Source of the DNA: Streptococcaceae bacterium
Lineage (GTDB): Bacteria > Bacillota > Bacilli > Lactobacillales > Streptococcaceae
Length of the DNA: 5,487 bases
NCBI GenBank assembly: GCA_031270215.1
Contig: JAISYB010000149.1
Span: 1-5,487 of the forward strand
Direction of reading: 5' to 3'
A program made the translations under genes and the position numbers. Shown piece by piece: positions 1-5,242 of the stretch. The notes under the pieces are model-generated. The model saw only the letters and a list, made by a program, of their open reading frames with translations. It was not told where the DNA came from and did no database searches. Every line of letters starts with the position of its first letter. The first letter of the stretch is position 1.

Positions 1-119
1 GCTTGTGCAAGTTGGTCAATTTTTACCCATTCCCAACTTTCAGGAATCTCAAAAGGCACATCAACCTCTTTAATCGTCCCATCCGCAAACTTCTCATAAT
101 GTAAATTATCGACATAGAA
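1..119 (-). pseudogene. Fragment of type I restriction-modification specificity subunit (HsdS), N-terminus missing, runs off the window
   Basis: The minus strand encodes, without a stop to the window edge, a peptide containing NLHYEKFADGTIKEV followed by VPFEIPESWEWVKI. This 'HYEKFADGT...PFEIPESWEWV' pattern is what I know from HsdS proteins just before a target recognition domain, where it normally follows a helical segment of some tens of residues. HsdS sets the DNA sequence recognised by type I restriction-modification complexes. Here the similarity begins abruptly near base 116 and no helical segment precedes it. The frame stays open back to an ATG at 156-158, but that start lies inside or before the terminator of the neighbouring operon and has no good ribosome binding site. 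I read it as a 5'-truncated gene or silent hsdS cassette. An expressed shortened HsdS cannot be excluded because the 3' part is outside the window. Confidence 0.6.
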
Positions 120-152
120 AAACACCAGCCTCTCAGTAAGGAGGTGCTGGTG
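118..152 (-). terminator. Rho-independent terminator of the ABC-3C/HTH operon
   Basis: Read on the minus strand, CACCAGC (152-146) pairs with GCTGGTG (129-123), with a further short CTC/GAG pairing in the loop, and a run of five T follows at 122-118. It starts 10 bases after the stop codon of the HTH gene, so it should end the four-gene leftward transcript and insulate it from the hsdS fragment. Confidence 0.8.
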
Positions 153-162
153 CTTCATCAGT

Positions 163-366
163 TTATTCTTCCACTATCTCAACAATATCCTGTAAATTGC
201 AATCTAGTGCTATGCAAATGCGAAGCAGGATATCAGTTGTGACGTTATCACCCTTGCCCAGCTTTGCGATAGAAGCAGAGCTGATGCCCGTCATTTCTCG
301 CAATTTTGCTTTATTCAATCCTTTATCGATTAGTAATTTCCATAATGGGTTGTAACTAAATCTCAT
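163..366 (-). CDS. Cro/CI-type helix-turn-helix transcriptional regulator (YozG-like)
   Basis: A 67-residue protein made almost entirely of one XRE-family DNA-binding domain. The HTH core is about residues 18-42 (NKAKLREMTGISSASIAKLGKG), followed by the helix TDILLRICIALDC and the tail LQDIVEIVEE, a pattern typical of small YozG-like regulators often found beside restriction or phage genes. The start at 366 is supported by AAGGAG at 375-380 with an 8-base spacer. It is the last gene of the leftward operon, 16 bp after the ATPase stop, and is followed at once by a terminator. It has no sensor or oligomerisation domain. By inference it represses or tunes its own operon; the repeats and inverted repeat upstream of 3354 are candidate targets. 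A role as the phage repressor is less likely because it is short and far from the early genes. Confidence 0.9.
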   Translation of the reverse strand: MRFSYNPLWKLLIDKGLNKAKLREMTGISSASIAKLGKGDNVTTDILLRICIALDCNLQDIVEIVEE

Positions 367-382
367 GAAATCATCTCCTTAA

Positions 383-2020
383 TTAATTTTCTTTTCCCCA
401 TTGACGACCAAATAATGCATTTTCATTTTTTCCTAATTTCAAAACAGTTGATTGCACCAAAATATCACGACTTTCTTCGTTATATCGTTCAATTTCGTCA
501 ATTGCAAAGAACACCTGTTTTTTGCTTTGGTTGTATAGATTTATGATGGCATCGCCACCAGTTGCTTCGATGTTTTTCATCATGAGTGAATCATGCGCAA
601 TTGCAGGAAGTACGGTCAACTGTAGGATTGCAATATCAAAAAGAATAAGTGCTTTCCATGAGGTGCCAGTTCCATCATCTTCGGGAGTATAATATGCGTA
701 CTTGCTATCGCTTTCAAACTTGATAATAGGCGCATATTTTTTCACAGAGAAAGTTTCATTAAGTAAGGATAGTTTTTGGTTAATTTGAGCTTCAATGTCA
801 CTAAGCTGCGCAACTTGCATTGATTGAAGATTATCTCGAGCTGTTTTATGTTCATTCTTTAACTTTTGAACAATATCATAGGCTTCATTCTGTTTTTCTA
901 AAGCGTTGATTTTGCTTGTGATTTCAGACATTTTAGCAATAAAGGGTTTTGGGATATTAACCGGTAGTCCTAAATCTCTAATTCTATTTTCTAAGGACTT
1001 AATTTCTTGCTCAGTAAAATAGATAAGTTGTTTTATCTTTTGAGCTTCTTCGTTAAGTTCTGAATCCAATACTGTCACAATTTTGTGATGAAAATTCTGA
1101 ATTTCACTGATTTGTTTAATGTCTGCTTCAGGGAAAAATTCTGCAAATTCATCTATGTCGCTTTTTGCTAATGAAGATGAGTTGCGTACGTTTTGTTCCA
1201 CTATTGTTAGTCGAGATCTCAGATGACTTAATTTTCTTTTATTAGCCGTGATGCATCCAGAAAGTTCAGCTGTCTCATTTAAGTCTTCAAGGTTCGTATT
1301 TGAAACTTTAGTATCAGTTTTTCGAGTGAAATCAACTAATTCTTGTTTTAAATTTTCAATTGCCTCTGAATTCGTATTTTTCTGTTTTTGAGTAGTAGTG
1401 GCATTAGGAATCAACTCAAGCTTGCGAGCCTTATCGTAGGCTTTTTTCTTTTCATCTGCGTCTTTCAGAGCTCTTTCATAATCTTTAATTTTGGTGTAAG
1501 CACCAAATAATTTTTCAAGGGTAAGAATGGTAGTGTTAATTCTTTCCTGTGGCACATTGGATAGTGGTCGAGAAGTTATTAAATTACTTTTCCCTTGCAT
1601 TCTGAAATATAAGCTCACAGCCTGCCTGAACGTGATGTCACCTAAATTCATGTCGTAGGAAGTCATCAGGTGTTTTGTAAAATCTTTTTTGGACAGAGTT
1701 TGACCGGTAACCTCATAATTGTCAGTACAAATATTGATATTATCCATGTCTGAAGTTGACCGAGCATAGTATTCAGTTTGACTTCCAAATTGAAAGGCAA
1801 AATTTATAATGTGTGGCCCAATTTCACGAACAGCATCAGATTTAATATAGGTATCGCCACCAAAGGCAAAGTCAATAATTTGAAGCATGGTGGACTTACC
1901 AATTGAATTATCACCTTTTTGACCACCAAGGATAGTGTTTAATCCCTCAGAGAAGAATATTTTCTCAGGAGAATCACTATTACTGATTTTAAATTTATCA
2001 CAACTAATTTCCTTCAACAT
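383..2020 (-). CDS. DUF2326-type ABC/SMC-like coiled-coil ATPase, ATPase component of an ABC-three-component system
   Basis: A 545-residue cytoplasmic protein with a split ABC ATPase head. The N-terminal lobe has the Walker A motif GDNSIGKST (residues 36-44) and a conserved-looking RPLSN segment near 151-155. A charged, heptad-like coiled coil fills about residues 175-425 and lacks a CxxC zinc hook of the Rad50 kind. The C-terminal lobe has a signature-like segment, GTGTSWKALILFDIAIL (450-466), and a Walker B-like strand ending AIAHDS (473-478), so the usual catalytic Glu position holds Ser; I recall HDS as common in DUF2326 proteins. The strand KQVFFAID (500-507) would be the next core strand. 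The family is predicted to act with a middle component and an effector in anti-invader systems, sensing or clamping DNA. The gene overlaps the upstream gene by 17 bp, which suggests coupled translation; its own ribosome binding site is weak (GAGAAA). Confidence 0.85.
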   Translation of the reverse strand: MLKEISCDKFKISNSDSPEKIFFSEGLNTILGGQKGDNSIGKSTMLQIIDFAFGGDTYIKSDAVREIGPHIINFAFQFGSQTEYYARSTSDMDNINICTDNYEVTGQTLSKKDFTKHLMTSYDMNLGDITFRQAVSLYFRMQGKSNLITSRPLSNVPQERINTTILTLEKLFGAYTKIKDYERALKDADEKKKAYDKARKLELIPNATTTQKQKNTNSEAIENLKQELVDFTRKTDTKVSNTNLEDLNETAELSGCITANKRKLSHLRSRLTIVEQNVRNSSSLAKSDIDEFAEFFPEADIKQISEIQNFHHKIVTVLDSELNEEAQKIKQLIYFTEQEIKSLENRIRDLGLPVNIPKPFIAKMSEITSKINALEKQNEAYDIVQKLKNEHKTARDNLQSMQVAQLSDIEAQINQKLSLLNETFSVKKYAPIIKFESDSKYAYYTPEDDGTGTSWKALILFDIAILQLTVLPAIAHDSLMMKNIEATGGDAIINLYNQSKKQVFFAIDEIERYNEESRDILVQSTVLKLGKNENALFGRQWGKEN

Positions 2021-2237
2021 ATTCTAGTTTCTCGCTTTCATCATTAAATTCAATTCTATTTAGTGCAAACAGTGCATCTAGAGTTTCGATGAACTCAAAT
2101 GTTGACCCAAAATTTCTCGCAACTAAATGATAAAGATCCACAACGCTACGTGGTTGGTATTGGAGTGCTTTCAGTACGATAGGAAATTTAGAAAAAGTGC
2201 TCTCTTCGTATGAAAATAATTTATTCGGTAACTGCAT
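2004..2237 (-). CDS. ABC-three-component system middle component (MC6-like)
   Basis: A 77-residue protein beginning MQLPNKLFSYEES. The N-terminal LPNK motif, a helical middle (FPIVLKALQYQPRSVVDLYHLV) and a C-terminal LDALFALNRIEF segment match what I recall of ABC-3C middle component 6 proteins, small winged-helix-like adaptors between the ABC ATPase and the third component. A longer reading from an ATG at 2300 is possible, but the extra 21 residues lie wholly inside the upstream gene and do not resemble the family. The start at 2237 places ATG inside the final codons of the upstream gene, giving a 17-bp overlap (2221-2237) consistent with translational coupling. The 3' end overlaps the ATPase start by another 17 bp. 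The ribosome binding site is poor, as expected for coupled reinitiation. It probably bridges the partners and may contact DNA; that part is inference. Confidence 0.75.
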   Translation of the reverse strand: MQLPNKLFSYEESTFSKFPIVLKALQYQPRSVVDLYHLVARNFGSTFEFIETLDALFALNRIEFNDESEKLEYVEGN

Positions 2238-3354
2238 TGAATAGCTCACATTCTTGTACAAAATAGGAAACAACAATTTCACACAAGTCCTGCCTATCAT
2301 TGATTTTAGTGCTGATTAAATTAACTAAGGCACTGAAAATTTCTGCTTGAGTTCTGCCCTCTTCATCAAGGTTGATCCATGCTGTTTTTATTTCACTACA
2401 AAGAGATTTATACTTTAGACCTTTTTCGTTGCTAACTTCTTTGAAAATATCACGAACATAAGGATACCAGGTAGAAACCATACTTTGAACTTTTTGAAGC
2501 AAGAAAATATCTGACGGTATTTTCTTATCAACGCTTACTGGAGAATAATTTAGTTGAGTAAGGGTAGAAGCGGGTAGTTCAGAAATTTTTTTAACCACTC
2601 GTTCTAAGCCATCTTCAAGTTTGTTATTTTCAATTAATTCAATAGTTTCACGAGCTCTGAAAGCTTCTCGTTTTATTTCTTTCATTCGAGTCACAGAATC
2701 TGTTGTTCTAGTTGCTTCAAATGTAAATTTACAATCATGACAAAGAGCGATTGTATTTTCAATACCAACTGGTAGATTTGTATCTATAGTTGCAAGCTCA
2801 TAGGTATTTACTGTTTTGTCATTAATTTTTTTATATAGAAGGTTGGTGCAGCTATCGTTTGGACATTTACCATTTTCTTCCAAGAAAAGCCTATCTCCAT
2901 AGTCTTGGATGCAAGGTATGGTGGCAGATTTTGATGATTTTCTTTTTTGAACAGTTGTACCGTCATTTACGATATGATTTAACACTGCTACTAGATATTC
3001 CGCACATTTCTCAGAAACCTCAGCTGATTTAAATTTAAAGTTTAAACTGTCCAATTTTTCATTAAGAACTGTGGAAGAATCATCGGTTAACGTGTCATAA
3101 ACAAAGGTTTCAAATTTACCAGAGTCAAGGAAAGTTAAGATTTCCTCGGCTCTTTTTTTAGGAAGAGAGTTTTTTTCGCCTCCCTGGAGCCACTTAGCCA
3201 TTGTTTTTGGTTTCACATCTAAGATATTCTTCGGATCATCAGAGTGTGCTTCTAATACAACATGACCGATAATTCGGCTTACATATTCGCCCTGGGATAA
3301 TCCGCCACCTATAAAAGGCTGGAGCAATTGCATATATTCGCTAAAACTATTCAT
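2221..3354 (-). CDS. ABC-three-component system third component with degenerate HNH-like zinc site (putative effector)
   Basis: A 377-residue soluble protein and the first gene of the operon. Residues 1-80 form a helical region with an HTH-like stretch (KPKTMAKWLQGG, 48-59, then LPKKRAEEIL). Residues 160-215 resemble an HNH/zinc module: C164 and C169 (CPNDSC), then GIENTIALCHDC with N200, C205 and C208. The usual first catalytic His of an HNH nuclease is absent; the matching position reads ELATID. The rest (about 220-377) is all-helical and fits the family's C-terminal domain. Its role as effector or recruitment subunit of an ABC-3C system rests mainly on the two neighbouring genes. The start is supported by GGAGG (3360-3364) five bases upstream. 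The stop overlaps the start of the middle-component gene. It could also be a structural zinc protein without nuclease activity. Confidence 0.72.
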   Translation of the reverse strand: MNSFSEYMQLLQPFIGGGLSQGEYVSRIIGHVVLEAHSDDPKNILDVKPKTMAKWLQGGEKNSLPKKRAEEILTFLDSGKFETFVYDTLTDDSSTVLNEKLDSLNFKFKSAEVSEKCAEYLVAVLNHIVNDGTTVQKRKSSKSATIPCIQDYGDRLFLEENGKCPNDSCTNLLYKKINDKTVNTYELATIDTNLPVGIENTIALCHDCKFTFEATRTTDSVTRMKEIKREAFRARETIELIENNKLEDGLERVVKKISELPASTLTQLNYSPVSVDKKIPSDIFLLQKVQSMVSTWYPYVRDIFKEVSNEKGLKYKSLCSEIKTAWINLDEEGRTQAEIFSALVNLISTKINDRQDLCEIVVSYFVQECELFNAVTE

Positions 3355-3383
3355 TCAGACCTCCATTTTTCAATTACTCCCAT
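3351..3383 (-). other. Possible 10-codon leader ORF overlapping the start of the ABC-3C operon
   Basis: An ATG inside the 10-bp repeats opens a frame for MGVIEKWRSE and stops at a TGA that overlaps the start codon of the 377-residue gene as ATGA. A GGAG from the preceding repeat unit lies only three bases upstream of its ATG, a short spacing. The layout would allow a ribosome to terminate and restart on the first operon gene, but the main gene has its own strong GGAGG, so this could be chance. Confidence 0.25.
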
Positions 3384-3410
3384 TTACTCCTTTTTACTCC
3401 CAATCACTCC
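3371..3410 (-). repeat. Four tandem 10-bp units in the ABC-3C operon leader
   Basis: On the plus strand the units are CAATTACTCC, CATTTACTCC, TTTTTACTCC and CAATCACTCC, contiguous, all ending ACTCC. On the transcribed (minus) strand each begins GGAGT and resembles a Shine-Dalgarno core. They lie between the predicted promoters (3435-3517) and the true ribosome binding site at 3360-3364. The 10-bp period is close to one DNA turn, which suits a row of protein contacts on one face; alternatively they act in the RNA. The sequence is seen directly; the role is inferred. Confidence 0.75.
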
Positions 3411-3434
3411 TCAAATCGAGAGAGTGAATTTTAT

Positions 3435-3464
3435 ATTATATAGGTGTAAAGCAAATTACATCAA
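3435..3464 (-). promoter_or_regulatory. Sigma-A type promoter (proximal) for the ABC-3C operon
   Basis: Minus-strand -35 TTGATG (3464-3459), 18-base spacer and perfect -10 TATAAT (3440-3435). Transcription would begin near 3428, giving a leader of about 70 bases that includes all four 10-bp repeats. The spacer contains the left arm of an 11-bp inverted repeat, a possible operator. Confidence 0.6.
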
Positions 3465-3570
3465 ATTGAGTATGTTATCTTATCTATAATTATATCAACT
3501 AACTTCGCGTTTGTCGATGTAATGTTTACGAATGAAAACTATCAGGTTTTGTTATTAAATTGCTTTACAC
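3444..3570. repeat. 11-bp inverted repeat framing the promoters (candidate operators)
   Basis: GTGTAAAGCAA at 3444-3454 is repeated in perfect inverse as TTGCTTTACAC at 3560-3570. The neighbouring word GATGTAAT also occurs in opposite orientations (minus strand 3462-3455, plus strand 3516-3523), with a variant GATGTATTAC at 3571-3580. The left arm sits inside the spacer of the proximal promoter, and the distal promoter lies between the arms. This fits paired binding sites of one regulator, perhaps looping the DNA, but no binding protein is identified. Confidence 0.5.
3489..3517 (-). promoter_or_regulatory. Sigma-A type promoter (distal, extended -10) for the ABC-3C operon
   Basis: Minus-strand -35 TCGACA (3517-3512), one base off TTGACA, a 17-base spacer and perfect TATAAT (3494-3489) preceded by TGA, giving an extended -10. 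The start point would be near 3482. It is the better-scoring of two leftward promoters by eye, and transcripts from it would run through the proximal promoter. Confidence 0.6.
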
Positions 3571-3596
3571 GATGTATTACAACTTTAGTTCATATA

Positions 3597-3608
3597 AGCG
3601 GGCCCGCT
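3597..3608. repeat. Perfect 12-bp GC palindrome
   Basis: AGCGGGCCCGCT is fully self-complementary with no loop, and stands out in AT-rich flanks. There is no T-run on either side and no loop, so it is not a normal terminator. It may be a protein binding site or a recombination/recognition site, or it may be incidental. Confidence 0.5.
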
Positions 3609-3801
3609 GAAAGAACAAAGGACAAATGAAAGTACGAATTAAGCATCTTTGTCATGCCTTGATTTGTGAACTTGATGTTCTTTGCTTTTTAAGTGTGCTC
3701 GCTTTTTTGAGCAATCATAATCGTAATGCTTTCAAACTCCTTTGTTTTGTATGAACCACTCACGTGGAAATCCACGAAATCAAGAAAGGAGCTTAAAAAC
3801 A
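3609..3801 (+). other. Non-coding leader upstream of the phage early operon with nested inverted repeats
   Basis: No credible gene lies here. Inverted repeats nest: AAAGAACA (3610-3617) with TGTTCTTT (3676-3683), enclosing GACAAA (3621-3626) with TTTGTC (3648-3653). A wider pair is AACAAAGGA (3614-3622) with TCCTTTGTT (3738-3746). A weak TGCTC/GAGCA hairpin (3696-3713) and a tight CGTGGA/TCCACG hairpin (3763-3776) follow, the latter just before the AAAGGAG (3785-3791) of the first gene. These could form a structured RNA leader. I could not place a convincing plus-strand promoter. Confidence 0.35.
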
Positions 3802-4101
3802 ATGTCACGAATCAAATTATTATTACAGGTCACCGAAGATGTGCAACATTTAGCCGATTCTCTAAAAGAATTATGCGATGCAATGCAGTCTGGCGAACCT
3901 GAACCGCAAGTAACCCAAGAACCAAAAAACGAAGCTAAATCACCAACACTTGTCGATGTTAGAACTGTTCTAGCTAGAAAATCCCAAGAAGGTAAATCTG
4001 CAGAGGTTAAAGCCTTAATCGCTAAATATGATGCTGAGCGCTTATCGGATATCAAAGAAGCACACTTTACAGACCTACTCAAAGATGCGGAGGGATTGTA
4101 G
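3802..4101 (+). CDS. Small acidic phage early protein (similar to phage proteins labelled 'rRNA biogenesis protein Rrp5')
   Basis: A 99-residue protein with an N-terminal helix (RIKLLLQVTEDVQHLADSLKEL), an acidic, proline-rich linker (about 30-48) and a C-terminal helical domain of about 50 residues (LVDVRTVLARKSQEGKSAEVKALI, then LSDI...LLKDAEGL). This C-terminal pattern recurs in small proteins beside DUF2800 genes in Gram-positive phages; the 'Rrp5' label seen there is a naming artefact and not evidence of ribosome function. The start at 3802 is chosen because AAAGGAG (3785-3791) lies upstream; an in-frame ATG at 3742 would add 20 residues through the hairpin and ribosome binding site. It is the first gene of the early operon and its stop directly abuts the DUF2800 start. 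A role as accessory in phage DNA replication or recombination is inferred from position only. Confidence 0.8.
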   Translation: MSRIKLLLQVTEDVQHLADSLKELCDAMQSGEPEPQVTQEPKNEAKSPTLVDVRTVLARKSQEGKSAEVKALIAKYDAERLSDIKEAHFTDLLKDAEGL

Positions 4102-5241
4102 ATGCCAGAACAACACGCATTGCTATCCGCATCATCAAGTCATCGGTGGCTTCATTGTCCACCGTCGGCTCGTCTGACAGAGCACATGTCTAACAAGTCA
4201 AGTGAGTTTGCGGCACAAGGCACGGATGCGCATACGCTCGGGGAGTACAAACTGAAAACCTTACTCGGTATAGCAGCCGAGAATCCAATTCCAAATCTCA
4301 AATACTACGATGAGGAAATGGAAGAATGCACCACAGCTTATGCGACTTTCGTCATGGAAGAACTCGCAAAAGCGAAAGCAATGACCGCAGACCCAATCGT
4401 TATTGTAGAACAACGATTGGACTATTCAAAATATGTGCCAGAGGGGTTTGGTACAGGAGATAGTTTGATTATTGCGGATGGTACGTTATCGATTATTGAT
4501 TTGAAATACGGCAACTTAATCGTTGACGCACAGGATAATCCACAAATGATGTGCTACGCAATTGGTGCAATCGAGCAGTTTGATGGTATCTACGACATTC
4601 AAAAAGTCAAGATGGCTATTTTTCAACCAAGGCGAGAAACCATCTCAACTTATGAGCTAACAAAAGAACAACTTGTTAGCTGGGCGGAGAATACGCTTAA
4701 ACCAACTGCCGAGTTTGCTTTTAAAGGCGAGGGTGAGTTTGTTTCTGGCAGTTGGTGTCGTTGGTGCTTAGCGAAAAACAGCTGCCGAGCAAGAGCAGAA
4801 CATAACCTAGCGCTTGCCAAGCACGAGTTCAAGCCACCGACTTTACTTAGTGATGACGAAATCGAAGATGTACTGGCTAAAGTAGATGGCTTGGTTTTAT
4901 GGACTAATGATGTCAAAGCCTATGCTTTAGAACAAGCCCTTAGCGGTAAAAATTGGTCACATTTCAAATTAGTTAATGGTCGTTCAACTCGTAAGTACAC
5001 GAATGATAATGATGTAGTTTCCGTCGTCATCAAAGCTGGCTACGATCCTTACGATAAGAAGCTCCTTGGTATAACGGCAATGACCAAATCGCTTGGGAAA
5101 GCGAAATTCGATGAGCTATTGAGTGACTACATCATCAAACCACCCGGCAAGCTCACACTTGTCACCAATGACGATAAACGTCAAGCGGTGACGATCAACA
5201 ACGTAAACGAAGAATTCAATAATTTAACGGAGGACCAATAA
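4102..5241 (+). CDS. DUF2800 family phage protein, Cas4/RecB-like PD-(D/E)XK nuclease with probable Fe-S cluster
   Basis: A 379-residue protein. The first 250 residues carry a RecB/Cas4-like nuclease: C19 (WLHCP), the GTDAH motif with H44, then E103 (VEQRLD), D120 (GTGD), D133 and K135 (IIDLKYG), and Q148/Y152 (NPQMMCYAIG). Cysteines C219, C222 and C228 (CRWCLAKNSC) with distant C19 give the four ligands expected for an AddB/Cas4-style 4Fe-4S cluster. Residues 250-379 form a mostly helical tail I cannot assign. In this phage gene order it precedes DUF2815 and usually a family A DNA polymerase, so a role in processing DNA ends or recombination during phage replication is likely. Translation starts directly after the previous stop, with GGAGGG (4089-4094) seven bases upstream. 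All expected catalytic residues are visible, so it appears intact. Confidence 0.9.
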   Translation: MPEQHALLSASSSHRWLHCPPSARLTEHMSNKSSEFAAQGTDAHTLGEYKLKTLLGIAAENPIPNLKYYDEEMEECTTAYATFVMEELAKAKAMTADPIVIVEQRLDYSKYVPEGFGTGDSLIIADGTLSIIDLKYGNLIVDAQDNPQMMCYAIGAIEQFDGIYDIQKVKMAIFQPRRETISTYELTKEQLVSWAENTLKPTAEFAFKGEGEFVSGSWCRWCLAKNSCRARAEHNLALAKHEFKPPTLLSDDEIEDVLAKVDGLVLWTNDVKAYALEQALSGKNWSHFKLVNGRSTRKYTNDNDVVSVVIKAGYDPYDKKLLGITAMTKSLGKAKFDELLSDYIIKPPGKLTLVTNDDKRQAVTINNVNEEFNNLTEDQ

Positions 5242-5242
5242 C

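Noticed and set aside
2238..2300. Longer N-terminus for the middle component
   Set aside because: The extra 21 residues are wholly within the upstream gene and the LPNK motif expected near the N-terminus supports the start at 2237.
3371..3410. CRISPR-like array
   Set aside because: The units are only 10 bp and contiguous, without spacers, and no cas genes are present; the Cas4-like nuclease belongs to the phage DUF2800 family.
3466..3490. Plus-strand promoter TTGAGT ... TATAAT
   Set aside because: The spacing is only 13 bases, too short for a normal sigma-A promoter; the same AT-rich stretch gives a better match on the minus strand.
3597..3608. GC palindrome as a terminator
   Set aside because: There is no loop and no T-run on either strand.
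3742..3801. Upstream in-frame ATG for the small phage protein
   Set aside because: The extension reads through a hairpin and the ribosome binding site at 3785-3791, which clearly serves the ATG at 3802.
3780..4082. Open frame of about 100 codons on the minus strand
   Set aside because: It lies opposite the well-supported small phage protein, has no ribosome binding site and no recognisable motif.
4650..4916. Open frame of 88 codons on the minus strand
   Set aside because: It is antisense to the DUF2800 gene, with low-complexity Ser-rich translation typical of a shadow frame.
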